Shown: positions 35,959-44,731, counted from the first letter of the stretch. The stretch is DNA of 64,000 nucleotides from Paractinoplanes polyasparticus (GCF_019710575.1 NZ_JAHWFK010000013.1:434001-498000), one strand, 5' to 3'. Notes: generated by a model from the sequence alone, not told the origin. Translations and numbers: made by a program.

Positions 35959-35993
35959 AGCCCGAACCTACGTTTCGTAGGTTCGGGCTTTTT
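35959..35993 (+). terminator. Intrinsic terminator of tRNA-Arg
   Basis: A perfect 14-bp stem AGCCCGAACCTACG / CGTAGGTTCGGGCT with a TTT loop is followed by TTTT, 24 bp after the tRNA. It shares TCGTAGGTTCG (11 bases) with the T arm of the tRNA. The reading frame of the opposing transposase relic runs into this hairpin, so its last residues (KARTYET) come from host DNA. Confidence 0.9.
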
Positions 35994-37190
35994 GTTTGGT
36001 GGGGGCTGGGCCGGGTGGTCGGCCGGTGGGCTGGTAGTCGCGGCGGGGGTCGATGGTTAGTTCGCGGAGGATTTCGCCGGTGGCGGCGTCGATGACGCGG
36101 ACGTCGGGGTCGTGGATCAGGGGTAGGACGTAGGTTCCGGCGTAGGTCTTGCCGATGCCGATGTGGTGCAGTTGGCTGTGGACGTGCAGGGTGATGGTGC
36201 CGGCTTTGCTGATGGTGTCGTGGCGGACCCGGTCGTGGGTGTCGGTGCTGCGGTCGGTGCCGGGTGTGGCTTTGGGTCGGGCCTGGTAGGCGGTGGCCGG
36301 GGTGGCCCGGTGCGGTAGTGAGCGGTGCGGGCGGCGGTGGTTGTATTCGTCGGTGAACACCTCGAGCAGGGCTTGCAGCTGGGTGAGGGTTGCCGGCTGG
36401 TGGGGCTGGGCGCGGAGCCATTTCTTCATCGTTTGCTGGAACCGTTCGGCTTGCCGCAGGTGGTGGGGTGGTTGGGTCGTGAGTTCTTCTGCATGATGTT
36501 CTGCTGGCGGAGCTCGGTCTCGAGGGCGGTGCGTCCGCCGCGGCCGCCGGCGAAGCGGGCGGTGTAGACCATGCCGTTGTCGGTGAGCGTGGACGCCGGG
36601 TATCCGTGGAGCTGGGCGGCTTGCAGGAAAGTGGTGTGGGCGATGACGGCGGTGATCCGCGGGTGGGCGCTGATGTGTAGGGCGTAGCGGGAGTGGTCGT
36701 CGAGCCAGGTGATGATCTCGACGTCGGAACCAGGCCGGCCGTCGGGGCGGGTGAGCCGGTGATGGGTGAAGTCGGACTGCCAGGTCTCGTTCGGCTGCTC
36801 GGCTTGAAAGCGGATGTATGAGCTCTTCGGCCGTTTCGCCGGTGCGGGTGTGACCTGCCCGGCGCGGACCAGGATGCGGTTGATCGTGGCCCGTGACAGC
36901 ACGGTGTCGTGATGGTGCTGCAGGTGCCAGCCGATGGTGTCGGCGCCGGCGTCCAGGCCGGCCTCGCCGAGCTGTTTGCGCAGGACCTGGACGAGTTCGA
37001 CTGTCGCGGCCGGGGTGGCGGCGGGGCGGGTGTTCGGGGCGCGGGAAGCGGGGCTCGAACGCTGCTTCGCCTTCAGCGTGGTAGCGGGTCATGAGCCGGC
37101 TGATCCGGCCTTGCGAGACGCCGTAGGCGCGGGCGGTCTCGGCCTGTGATGCGCCGGTCAGGACGGCAGTGGCACCATCAGTTCTGCGCC
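35968..37190 (-). pseudogene. IS481-family transposase remnant with compensating frameshifts
   Basis: The N-terminal HTH (LTGASQAETARAYGVSQGRI, SRLMTRYHAEGEAAFEPR) is in one frame. After an extra base near 37045-37052 the product continues one frame over: TPAATVELVQVLRKQLGEA, then LSRATINRILVRAGQVTPAP and the DDE core (NETWQSDFTHHRL, ITWLDDHSRY, TLTDNGMVY) at 36902-36426. A missing base near 36455-36460 returns to the first frame for ERFQQTMKKWLRAQPHQ and EYNHRRPHRSLPHRATPATA. The second lesion falls at the third catalytic acid, Glu of KAERF. The start region near 37170 also looks damaged. Terminal inverted repeats were not resolved. It lies immediately behind the tRNA-Arg terminator. Confidence 0.83.
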
Positions 37191-37378
37191 GTGGCCTGGT
37201 TTGATAGACCTCGCCCGATCGGCACCGGTGTGCTGCGCGATGCGGCTCGGCGCGGCTGTGTGTCGCTGGTCGCGCGAACTCTGCGTACCTCGAACGCTCT
37301 CGATGAGCCAAGGACCGGTTCTCGGGTGTACGCGACGCCAGCCTGAGCCCAGCCGTAGCGGCGTTAGACTCCGCGGCC

Positions 37379-37936
37379 ATGGGAGCGCTCATCTTCAGCC
37401 TCAACCTCACCCTGGACGGTTGCGTCGACCACCAGGAGGGGATCGCCGACGACGAGACGCATGCCTTCTTCACGCGTCTCATGGATGAGGGCGGGGCGAT
37501 GCTGTGGGGTCGCGTCACCTACGAGATGATGGAGAGCTATTGGCCGGCCGTCGCTCGTGGTGACGAAGAGGCGCCGCCGGCTGTGCGCGAGTGGGCGGTC
37601 AAGCTGCAGGCGAAGCCCAAGTATGTGGTGTCGTCGACGCGTAATGACTTCCCGTGGGAGAACAGTCACCACATCGCGGGGGATCTGCGGGAGGGCGTGC
37701 AGAAGCTCAAGGATGCGACCGCGGCCGGTGTGCTCCTCGGCAGTGGCAAGCTTGCGACCGAGCTCGACCGGCTGGACCTGATCGACGAGTACAAGCTGCT
37801 CGTCCATCCCAGGATCGCCGGCCACGGCCCGACGCTGTACCAGGGCGGGCTGCCCGCCACGCGCCGGCTCGAGCTGCTCTCGGCGCAGCCGCTCCGCAAC
37901 GGCGCGGTGGCCATGCACTACCGCCGGGCGCGCTGA
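37379..37936 (+). CDS. Dihydrofolate reductase-like (RibD C-terminal domain) protein
   Basis: 185 residues with the DHFR/RibD-C fold: ALIFSLNLTLDGCV at the N-terminus, EGGAMLWGRVTYEMMESYWP with the conserved GRxTYE motif, KYVVSSTRNDFPW, VLLGSGKLATELDRLDLIDEY and HPRIAGHGPTLYQGG. This family of NADPH-dependent reductases is widespread in actinomycetes and usually has no known substrate. It is single-gene, with ATG at 37379 and convergent with the secreted protein gene downstream across a strong hairpin. Confidence 0.88.
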   Translation: MGALIFSLNLTLDGCVDHQEGIADDETHAFFTRLMDEGGAMLWGRVTYEMMESYWPAVARGDEEAPPAVREWAVKLQAKPKYVVSSTRNDFPWENSHHIAGDLREGVQKLKDATAAGVLLGSGKLATELDRLDLIDEYKLLVHPRIAGHGPTLYQGGLPATRRLELLSAQPLRNGAVAMHYRRAR

Positions 37937-37955
37937 AACACAGGAGGTGGCCCGG

Positions 37956-37985
37956 GGGCCCGCCAGGCCGAAGCCCGGCGGGCCC
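37956..37985. terminator. GC-rich bidirectional hairpin terminator
   Basis: Stem GGGCCCGCC / GGCGGGCCC is extended by GGC/GCC after one mismatch, with a CGAA tetraloop, between two convergent genes. There is no T-run, as is common for actinomycete terminators. Confidence 0.7.
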
Positions 37986-37990
37986 GGCGG

Positions 37991-39868
37991 TCAGCCTGCT
38001 ACCTGGAACGAGACCGAGTGGCCGTGCACGTTCATGGTTCCGTCCGGCTTGACTGCGTTCACCTCCAGCGAGTGGTATCCCGCTGTTTGCGGGGTCCATG
38101 TGACGCTGGCCCGGCCGTTCTCGTCGGCCTCGATCACGGTGGGCTCGGTGTCCCAGTCGGCGTCGATGGTGTAGCGGTACGTGGCTACCTCCTGCCAGCC
38201 CGGTGGCGGGGTGAAGGTGAACGTGCCCTCGACGCCTACGCCGCCCTTGGGCTGGGCGCCCGTGATGTCGTACACGTTTGATTGGATGCCGGGCCAGGGC
38301 GGGAAGTACGCGGTCCAGTTGGCCGGGGCCGAGACGAAGGTATCTCCGCTCCTGCTTCTGATCTGTAGTTGAGGACCGCCGACTTCGGAGGCGACGAAGC
38401 TGTAGTAGGCCACGCCGTCCTCGCCGGGCGTCCTGGTGTCGGTGTAGTTCTGGCCCTCGCGCTTGATCTCGTACTCCGTGACGCCGGTGATGCCGGGGGC
38501 CGGCGTGATCTTGAGGAGGACCTCCTGGCCCCACTCCGGCGTGCCGCTCTCGACCGTGACTACCGGCTCGTTGCGGGTGATCGACGTGCTGTAGGTGGTC
38601 TCGGGCGACGCGTTACCGGCCAGGTCGATCGAGCGGACGGCAAGCCGCACCGGGCCGGTCCGGTCGGGGTTGAGGGTGACGGTCGCTTTTCCGCCGGGGA
38701 CGTCGGCCTTCACCGTGCCGGTCCGGTCGAACGGGTCCTTGCAGATCAGCTGGCCGTGGTCACCACCCTCGCACGTGCTGGGGACGCCGAGCCCGCTCCA
38801 CGAGTACTGGAAGCCGGCGATGTCCTTGTCCTTGTGGCCGTCGAACACGAAGGTCGGGTGCTCGCCGACCGGGCCCCACGTGTCGGGCTTGTGGTTGGTC
38901 GAGGTCACGACGGGCGCCGAGGGGGCGATGCCGTCGTACTTGAAGAAGCACTTCTTCGACCAGGATGACGTTTCCGTGCCGTCGCTGACCCGGGCCTGCC
39001 AGCCGTACGCCGTGCCCTGCACCAGGTTCGAGCGCGGCACGTTGGCGTTCGCCACCCGGCCGCTCTGGGGGTAGTTGTCGGTGTAGGTCGTGCGGTCGTC
39101 GGGGCTGCCCACCGGCCAGATCGCGAACTCGGCGGTGAGGCGCTCCATCTCGTCGGGGTCGGTGACCAGCGCCTGCAGGCTGCCTGCGAAGCCACCCACC
39201 ACGGGGTACGGCTTCAGCTGCGTACACGGGAAGCCGGCGTTGTAGAGGTGCGTGTTGTCGATTTTGGGGACCGTGTTGTGCGAAAGGCCGAGCCGTACGG
39301 TGTTGTACCAGTTCAGTTCCCGGCCGTACGCCGGGTCGGCCTCGTGGTCGGCCGACACCCGCAGCACGAAGCTGACCAGACGCTGCTTCTTCGCCACGGC
39401 GTCGGCGATCGCGGAACTCACGTCGAAGCTGATGTTCGCCCGCGGGCAGTACTCAGGCGTCTGGATCTCATCCAGCTTGGACAGTTCGGCCGGCGCCTTG
39501 TTCCACGTCGGCAGGCTCGGCAGCGCCTTCGTGCGCCACACCTCGATCGAGCGCTTCGTGCAGTCGGCGGCGCTGCGCTCCACGACGTAGAGCGTGCCAC
39601 CGGTGACCTTCGCACCCTCGTACTCGGAAAGGTCGAAGGTGGCGTAGACGCGGGACGTGTGCGTGACGCCGGCGTCGTCCTGCGAGGTGCCCAGCGGCAG
39701 GTCCAGACCGTTGCCGGTGGGGAACGCCTTGCCGGGTTTCGCCGAGTCGGTCCACCCGATGGCGACCGGTGTCGGTGAGTCCGGGTGCCAGGCGGCGGAT
39801 GCGACACCCGGCACGCCGAGGACCACACCCAGGCCGGCGGCGAGCGCCAGCCCTAGAGCTCTCTTCAC
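37991..39868 (-). CDS. Secreted DNRLRE-like and fibronectin-like multidomain protein
   Basis: 625 residues. A Sec signal peptide (MKRALGLALAAGLGVVLGV, cleavage after about VASA) precedes a DNRLRE-type domain at ~30-210 (SRVYATFDLSEYEGAKVTGG, WRTKALPSLPTWNKAP, YNTVRLGLSHNTV). Beta-sandwich repeats follow (PSAPVVTSTNHKPDTWGP, LAVRSIDLAGNASPETTYST, PAPGITGVTEYEIKREGQ), ending with VSFQVAG. The protein should be released or wall-associated; there is no cell-wall anchor. GTG start at 39868 with AGGAGGAG a few bases upstream. Cysteines in the middle part suggest disulfides. Family members are abundant in Actinoplanes-like genomes; function unknown. Confidence 0.78.
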   Translation of the reverse strand: MKRALGLALAAGLGVVLGVPGVASAAWHPDSPTPVAIGWTDSAKPGKAFPTGNGLDLPLGTSQDDAGVTHTSRVYATFDLSEYEGAKVTGGTLYVVERSAADCTKRSIEVWRTKALPSLPTWNKAPAELSKLDEIQTPEYCPRANISFDVSSAIADAVAKKQRLVSFVLRVSADHEADPAYGRELNWYNTVRLGLSHNTVPKIDNTHLYNAGFPCTQLKPYPVVGGFAGSLQALVTDPDEMERLTAEFAIWPVGSPDDRTTYTDNYPQSGRVANANVPRSNLVQGTAYGWQARVSDGTETSSWSKKCFFKYDGIAPSAPVVTSTNHKPDTWGPVGEHPTFVFDGHKDKDIAGFQYSWSGLGVPSTCEGGDHGQLICKDPFDRTGTVKADVPGGKATVTLNPDRTGPVRLAVRSIDLAGNASPETTYSTSITRNEPVVTVESGTPEWGQEVLLKITPAPGITGVTEYEIKREGQNYTDTRTPGEDGVAYYSFVASEVGGPQLQIRSRSGDTFVSAPANWTAYFPPWPGIQSNVYDITGAQPKGGVGVEGTFTFTPPPGWQEVATYRYTIDADWDTEPTVIEADENGRASVTWTPQTAGYHSLEVNAVKPDGTMNVHGHSVSFQVAG

Positions 39869-39957
39869 TATTTCTCCTCCTATGACCGGGGCGAGCCCCC
39901 GCTCGACCGGCAGGAGAATTAACTATGGAGATTGCTCAATGGGCAACCCTTCGAAGA

Positions 39958-40755
39958 TCACGAATGAGACTCGGGTGCGTTCGGGGGATGGGCCTTCTCG
40001 AATTCTTCCCAGCTGACCTCCCGCATCGTGCCGTCCGGACCCATCTCGTACATCGTGAACGGGCCCAGATCGCGCTTTGCCCGCTCGTGAGCCGCCTCGC
40101 GTGCTGCCAGTTCCTGACCTGACGGGTCGCCGACGCGGAAGACGTGCACGGGAACGTCTTCCGCCTCGATATCGTCCGGACCGGGGTCTCCTTCGATGAC
40201 GAAGCCGAACAAGGCGCTCAGAGCCACCTCACCCAGTTCCAACGGATGGAAAGGCAGCGGGTACGGCTCTCGATCCTCCCAACCGGGAACCGGTTCGACC
40301 GGATGCCGGCCGTTCCAGAACGGGCGCTCGAACTCGTACGGCTCGCCGATGTTCTCGATGATGCCGCTGCCCGGGGAGAGGCTCAGCGAACGAACCAGCT
40401 TCCCGTCCTCCCAGACCGCGAAGCAGAGCCAATCCACCACCGAATGCATGCCGTGCATGACGATCCGCCGACCGGCGCCGGCCCGGAGCAGATGTTCCGG
40501 CAGCTCCGACGGACGATCCAGGACCAGCCGCTGGTCGCACACGAACTCAGCGCCGGGCAGCACAGTCACATGGGCGATGTCTTCGGGCGGGTACGTCTGA
40601 AAGAGACTGCTGTCGCCGACCAGCGCGACGTCACAGCCGGGAAGGACCCGCCGGACCAGAGCCTCAGCCTCGCTGGGATCGGATCGGGTCGCGCCCCGCA
40701 ACGCCGGCCTCAGATCGCCGTCGGTGAAAGCCAGCAGCGCAGTCTTGGCGCCCAT
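39958..40755 (-). CDS. DUF6928-like protein
   Basis: 265 residues from ATG 40755, which has GGAGGT four bases upstream; an in-frame upstream Met at 40788 is less likely. The N-terminus MGAKTALLAFTDGDLRPAL is the start I associate with DUF6928. Other blocks are FVCDQRLVLDRPSELPEHLL, HGMHSVVDWLCFAVWEDGKL, YEFERPFWNGRHPVEP and FHPLELGEVALSALFGFVIEG. No signal or membrane segment. The family has no known function. It is divergent from the coiled-coil gene at 40800. Confidence 0.7.
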   Translation of the reverse strand: MGAKTALLAFTDGDLRPALRGATRSDPSEAEALVRRVLPGCDVALVGDSSLFQTYPPEDIAHVTVLPGAEFVCDQRLVLDRPSELPEHLLRAGAGRRIVMHGMHSVVDWLCFAVWEDGKLVRSLSLSPGSGIIENIGEPYEFERPFWNGRHPVEPVPGWEDREPYPLPFHPLELGEVALSALFGFVIEGDPGPDDIEAEDVPVHVFRVGDPSGQELAAREAAHERAKRDLGPFTMYEMGPDGTMREVSWEEFEKAHPPNAPESHS

Positions 40756-40799
40756 GACACCTCCTGGTTCGTGGGCACGATACGACATACCGTGAGGAG

Positions 40800-41522
40800 G
40801 TGCTGAGCGATCGGGATCGCACTCTTCTGGCGCCCCACGTCGTACTGTTGCGGGCCGCTCAGAAAGAGCTGGTGACCGCTCGGCGGCGATTCGAGGCGGC
40901 CGAGCAGGGGCTGACCCAATCGGCCGGTGGCACCGACTGGCGCGACCGGCTGCTGGGTGGTCTGTTCAGCGCCGACGACGGGCGGACCCAGCAATATCGG
41001 CGGGCCCGCGACGAGCACAGAACCGCGCAGAAAGCGCTGGCGGAAGCCGAAGCCAGGTACGCCGGCTATGCCGAGCGCGTCGACGGAATGCTCGAGCCGT
41101 TGCTGGTCCGGGACGACCCCGAGTTCCGGGTGCTGGTGGAAACGGTGCGGATCTGCGACAAGGCTCTGCGCGCCTGCGAAGAGATGCGAAGGCGTATCGG
41201 GAGCATCCGCAAACCCGACGCGGGACGGGCCAAGGACGACCGCCTCGCCTGGCACGAGGCCGAATTCGCCCGTCGTCAGCGCGATGAGCTGATCCAGGAG
41301 GTGCGCACGCGAGGGCCGGGGCTGCGCCGGACGATCGAGCGCGCCGCCCGGGCCGTCGGCGAATCTCCGCCACCGGTCGACGACGTACGCGGAACCGGAG
41401 ATCGGCAGCTGCGCGAATCACAACAGCAATTGGAGGCGGCGATCAGAGAGATCGGCCGGTGGCGGGCTGTCGCCGACCAGGCGCGCACGGCCGCGTTGCG
41501 CGTCGCACACGACTCAATCTGA
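40800..41522 (+). CDS. Hypothetical coiled-coil protein
   Basis: 240 residues, start GTG with a GAGGAG-like site directly upstream. Almost entirely helical and charged: heptad-like segments at ~12-40 (VVLLRAAQKELVTARRRFEA), ~65-90 (RDEHRTAQKALAEAEARY), ~150-185 and ~205-235 (LRESQQQLEAAIREIGRW). No family recognised. It overlaps the convergent gene end by 9 bases. Possibly structural or a component of the toxin region that follows, but nothing in the sequence proves this. Confidence 0.62.
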   Translation: MLSDRDRTLLAPHVVLLRAAQKELVTARRRFEAAEQGLTQSAGGTDWRDRLLGGLFSADDGRTQQYRRARDEHRTAQKALAEAEARYAGYAERVDGMLEPLLVRDDPEFRVLVETVRICDKALRACEEMRRRIGSIRKPDAGRAKDDRLAWHEAEFARRQRDELIQEVRTRGPGLRRTIERAARAVGESPPPVDDVRGTGDRQLRESQQQLEAAIREIGRWRAVADQARTAALRVAHDSI

Positions 41523-42353
41523 GCGGGTCATCGCGCGGGCCAAGGCGATGGCGAACGGCGACTTGTCCGTACGCCAGACGTGCCGTTCCTCGTAGGGCCA
41601 CGCGTAGACCGGGGACTCGTCGCGGCACAACCCGGCCAGTTCCGGCTCGCCCAGATCCTCGGCGGCGTGCGCGTACAGCTGCGGAATCCGCGGCACGATG
41701 ACGCCGTAATCCACGATGCGCGACAGGTAGTTCTCGGCCGCCAGGACCTTGTCGATGCCGACCTTTCCCAACGGGTACGCGTCGGGCAGCACATCCTTGA
41801 GCGAGAGAAACAGGTCGGCGCCGCGACGGCGGGGGTCGCCGAGCAGACGGCCGAACACCGCCAGCCTTCCGAGCGCGAGCTTCGGCCGTACGAGAAGGCA
41901 GTGGGCATAAAGCACTCGGAGCAGAGCCACATCCATGAAGAACCGCTCGAGCGACCCCTCACCCGCGACCAGATCTCGATGCCGCAGATAGCCGCCGACG
42001 ATGCTCGAATTGTGCGCGCGATACCAGCGCTCGGGCCCCGGCGCCCGCAGAAAGGCCAACCAGAAACCGACGCTGCGGTTGCTGCCCGCGCCGGCAGCCC
42101 CCCGGAAAAGCAGATCCGCCTCGGCCGCGTCCCGCAGCAACGATTCGTTCACGGCCCGCCACCACGGGCTGCCGCCGTCCGCCCGAAGCACTCCACATCG
42201 GATCTGCCATTTCATGAAGGCAACCTCGGCCCTCCGGTACGACCGGATGTCCGGCCTTTCATAGAAGGCAGCAGCCAGCCCCAACCGCCGCGCGGGATCG
42301 TCACGGACCGCCGCCACCATCTCGCCGGCCCGCTGCTCGGCCCCAGTCGTCAT
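41514..42353 (-). CDS. Hypothetical helical protein
   Basis: About 279 residues from the chosen ATG (MTTGAEQRAGEMVAAVRDD); the frame stays open upstream to 42536, but that part is Pro/Gly-rich and overlaps the divergent gene. Conserved-looking blocks: MKWQIRCGVL, SPWWRAVNESLLRDAAEA, WYRAHNSSIVGGYLRH, FFMDVALLRVLYAHCL, LRRR-type basic turn before GADLFLSLKDVLPDAYPLG, and PYEERHVWRTDKSPFAIALA at the end. No family recognised and no signal peptide. Soluble cytoplasmic protein by appearance. Confidence 0.58.
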   Translation of the reverse strand: MTTGAEQRAGEMVAAVRDDPARRLGLAAAFYERPDIRSYRRAEVAFMKWQIRCGVLRADGGSPWWRAVNESLLRDAAEADLLFRGAAGAGSNRSVGFWLAFLRAPGPERWYRAHNSSIVGGYLRHRDLVAGEGSLERFFMDVALLRVLYAHCLLVRPKLALGRLAVFGRLLGDPRRRGADLFLSLKDVLPDAYPLGKVGIDKVLAAENYLSRIVDYGVIVPRIPQLYAHAAEDLGEPELAGLCRDESPVYAWPYEERHVWRTDKSPFAIALARAMTRSD

Positions 42354-42453
42354 AGGGCCGGAATGTAGCTTGAACATCGCGTGACCGGGAACGGTGGCGA
42401 CGGGGCAATACGATGAGACATCGACAGTGATCATCGCTTTGCCGGGGGATCTC

Positions 42454-43005
42454 ATGGCGCCGTCCAGGCCGCGCGGGGGCGGCGGAGGTGACGACGGGTC
42501 GCCGTCACCGCACCGGCCACGACCGGGCGGCGACAACGCGGCCGCCCAGGAAGAAGCAGCTGCGGCTCGGCTTCAGGCGGGGCTGGCAGGTGAACGAGGC
42601 ACCAGCAACGGCCCCGGCGGTGACAGCGCCGACGTCACCCTCAGCGCGACCCGGGCTGACGCGGACAGCGCCCACGGTTTCGTTGACACCATCGTCGGCG
42701 ATCCGCGGTCGGTCGCCGGAAGGTCGGCGCAGGACATCGCCGATCAATTCACCGCGGCGGGCTACCGGGCCCATGTCGAGCAGAGCACCCGAAGCGGCAC
42801 TTCTCAGCGGGCCCAGCAGGTGCGCATCCAAGGGCATCCCGAGATCACCAACATCCAGGTCCACCCCGGCGGCGGGCGGCACACGCCGGAAGGTTCGCCG
42901 TACTGGAAGATTTCCACGAGTACGCAGGGAAAGACCTGGGTCGTCCCGAGGGACTTCCGAGGCGCCGACGAGCTGGGCGGAAACGTGGTGCGCTATGACG
43001 AATAA
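42454..43005 (+). CDS. Putative toxin-domain protein of EspC/WXG100 operon
   Basis: 183 residues from ATG 42454 (GGGGG upstream); the frame is open further up but unlikely to be coding. Residues 1-60 are a Gly/Pro/Ala-rich low-complexity region (PSRPRGGGGGDDGSPSP). Residues ~85-183 are compact: SAQDIADQFTAAGYRAHVEQ, TSQRAQQVRIQGHPEITNIQ, HPGGGRHTPEGSPYWKISTS and GKTWVVPRDF. The short His/Gly/Lys-rich layout resembles C-terminal RNase-like toxin domains of polymorphic toxins, but I cannot name the family. Its end overlaps the next gene by 11 bases. It heads the operon whose last gene is a WXG100 protein lacking its own effector tail. Confidence 0.6.
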   Translation: MAPSRPRGGGGGDDGSPSPHRPRPGGDNAAAQEEAAAARLQAGLAGERGTSNGPGGDSADVTLSATRADADSAHGFVDTIVGDPRSVAGRSAQDIADQFTAAGYRAHVEQSTRSGTSQRAQQVRIQGHPEITNIQVHPGGGRHTPEGSPYWKISTSTQGKTWVVPRDFRGADELGGNVVRYDE

Positions 43006-43699
43006 GCTGATCAAGGTGGATCGGGTGCGCTCGGTCGAGGAGGCCGTCACGCTCGAGAAGCTGGGGGCCGACCTGCTCGGGATCGACCTCACACCGGATC
43101 CGCGCTTCGACGACGGCCGAACGATCTCACTCGAGCAGGCCACCGCGATGGACGGCGCTCTGGCCCGGGCGACATTGGTGCCGGTCCTCGATCTGGCGGG
43201 CGATCCCGATCGGATCCTGCGGATCGCTCACGCCACGCATTCCCGAATGGTGCAGTCGGCGCGGCGCATGGTAGCGCCGGCCGACGTACGGGCACGGCTG
43301 AACGACGCCGGTGTCGGCATCGTCTACGGCGGTATCGAGATTGCCCACGACGATGACCCGTCCTGGGTTCTCAGCGATTACCTCGACGAGCCGGGCCTGG
43401 AGGCCTCCTTCTTTCAGGCCGACGTGCTGCCCGAGTACCGCGACTCCTGGACTTTTCTGCGCGACCGCGCACCCGAATACGAGGAGGAGTTTCAGATCGC
43501 CGACCTCGACGAGCTCGCCGGCCGTCATCCGCTCTTGGTTGGATTCGACTTCACGCCCAGGAACGTGCGCGAAATCGTGGGCGCCCTTCCACGCGTACGA
43601 GGCCTGGTCTTCACCCTCGCCGAACGCGCCGGCCGAAGCGGGGTGCATTTCCGCTCCTATCCCGAGACGCTAGCCACGCTTCAGGCGCTGAGGGGGTGA
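42995..43699 (+). CDS. Hypothetical TIM-barrel-like protein, possible immunity partner
   Basis: 234 residues, ATG 42995 inside the end of the previous gene. Sequence alternates strands and helices: RSVEEAVTLEKLGADLLGID, VPVLDLAGDPDRILRIAHAT, GVGIVYGGIEIAHDDDP, HPLLVGFDFTPRNVREIVGA and VRGLVFTLAERAGRSGVHFR. The order is reminiscent of phosphoribosylanthranilate isomerase-like barrels, but no catalytic signature is recognised. The tight overlap with a putative toxin suggests an immunity or chaperone role by position only. Confidence 0.58.
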   Translation: MTNKLIKVDRVRSVEEAVTLEKLGADLLGIDLTPDPRFDDGRTISLEQATAMDGALARATLVPVLDLAGDPDRILRIAHATHSRMVQSARRMVAPADVRARLNDAGVGIVYGGIEIAHDDDPSWVLSDYLDEPGLEASFFQADVLPEYRDSWTFLRDRAPEYEEEFQIADLDELAGRHPLLVGFDFTPRNVREIVGALPRVRGLVFTLAERAGRSGVHFRSYPETLATLQALRG

Positions 43700-43706
43700 C
43701 CGGCAG

Positions 43707-44030
43707 ATGGTCGAAGGGTTCGCGGTCGACGTCGAGGAGCTACGCGCGCACGCGGCGAAGCTGCAGGCCTTGCGTCAACGGGTCGCTGCCATCAGATCGG
43801 CGAGCGCGAGCATCAGCAGCAACGAGGCCGCCTACGGCGTCCTGTGTGGCTGGATGGCCGAGGTCCTGGAGCGCCGGCACCAGCGGCAGAACCAGCTGTT
43901 CGCCGACGTCGAGCGGAATCTGGTCCGGGCCGCCGAGGCGCTGATACGGACAACTCAGGAATACGCGGAGACCGACGACACCGCGGCCCGGCGCATCCGC
44001 CGCGCCGGGCGCATGGAGGACTCGCCATGA
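43707..44030 (+). CDS. EspC-like small type VII secretion-associated protein
   Basis: 107 residues, all-helical. It begins EGFAVDVEELRAHAAKLQAL, then VAAIRSASASISSNEAAYGV and LCGWMAEVLERRHQRQ, and ends with a helix VERNLVRAAEALIRTTQEYA. This is the same helical architecture as the protein at 26564-26893 and fits the EspC/T7SS-target family. The last bases overlap the ATG of the WXG100 gene (ATGA). Probably a co-secreted partner. Confidence 0.76.
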   Translation: MVEGFAVDVEELRAHAAKLQALRQRVAAIRSASASISSNEAAYGVLCGWMAEVLERRHQRQNQLFADVERNLVRAAEALIRTTQEYAETDDTAARRIRRAGRMEDSP

Positions 44031-44728
44031 CGGACAGCTCTCTGGTCGCGAGCGTAGTTTCGACTCGTACCGGAACCGCGGGTGTGGGCCTGGCGGAAAG
44101 CTTCCAAGGCTTGAACAACGCGGTGCAGAGCGGAAGCTGGGTCGATGGCGCCCTGGCCGGTGGCGCCTTCGCGCTCGAGGCGGCGGCGATCGTGCTCGAT
44201 CCGTTCAGCGCGCTTCTGTCCAGTGGTCTGAGCTGGGCCATGGAGTACTTCGAGCCGCTGCGCGAGGTTCTGGACCGGCTGGCCGGAATTCCCGACCAGG
44301 TCAGGGCCAACGCCGGGACGTGGTCCAACATGGCCGTCGAACTGCAGGCGCTGGCCTCCGACCTGCAGGCCGATCTGGCGACTGACCTGCCGGGATGGCA
44401 GGGCACGACCGCCGATTCCTACCAGCAGTTGATGGCGAACAACGTCGACGGTGTGGGCGGGCTGAGCGTGCTCGCCTCCACGATGGCGGCAGCTACTCAG
44501 GCAGCGGGAAATCTGGTGCAGTTCACCCGCGACATCGTGCGGGATCTGATCGCTGATCTGGTCGCTCGGGCCATTGTCTGGGCCGCCGAGGCGCTGTTGG
44601 TCGTGACAATTCCGGTCGTGGCCGCGCAGATCGCTTCGGCCGTGGTCAAGTGGGCAGGCCGGATCATGGGCTATACGAGCGCGCTGGTCACCAGCCTGAC
44701 CAACCTGCGCGTGCTGCTCGGCGGCTGA
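44027..44728 (+). CDS. WXG100-like protein without effector tail
   Basis: 233 residues. It aligns along its whole length with the first ~235 residues of the toxin at 26890-28155: GSWVDGALAGGAF, WAMEYFEPLREVLDRLAG, LPGWQGTTADSYQQL with the WQG turn, IVRDLIADLVARAIVWAAEA and VVAAQIASAVVKWAGRIMGY. The protein ends just after this module (NLRVLLGG), where the paralogue continues into linker and toxin. The putative toxin domain is on the first gene of this operon (42454). A strong hairpin terminator follows four bases after the stop. Confidence 0.8.
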   Translation: MTDSSLVASVVSTRTGTAGVGLAESFQGLNNAVQSGSWVDGALAGGAFALEAAAIVLDPFSALLSSGLSWAMEYFEPLREVLDRLAGIPDQVRANAGTWSNMAVELQALASDLQADLATDLPGWQGTTADSYQQLMANNVDGVGGLSVLASTMAAATQAAGNLVQFTRDIVRDLIADLVARAIVWAAEALLVVTIPVVAAQIASAVVKWAGRIMGYTSALVTSLTNLRVLLGG

Positions 44729-44731
44729 CCG

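Noticed and set aside
36893-37149. Short plus-strand frames over the transposase
   Set aside because: They lie antisense to the IS481 relic and only reflect its GC-rich third positions.
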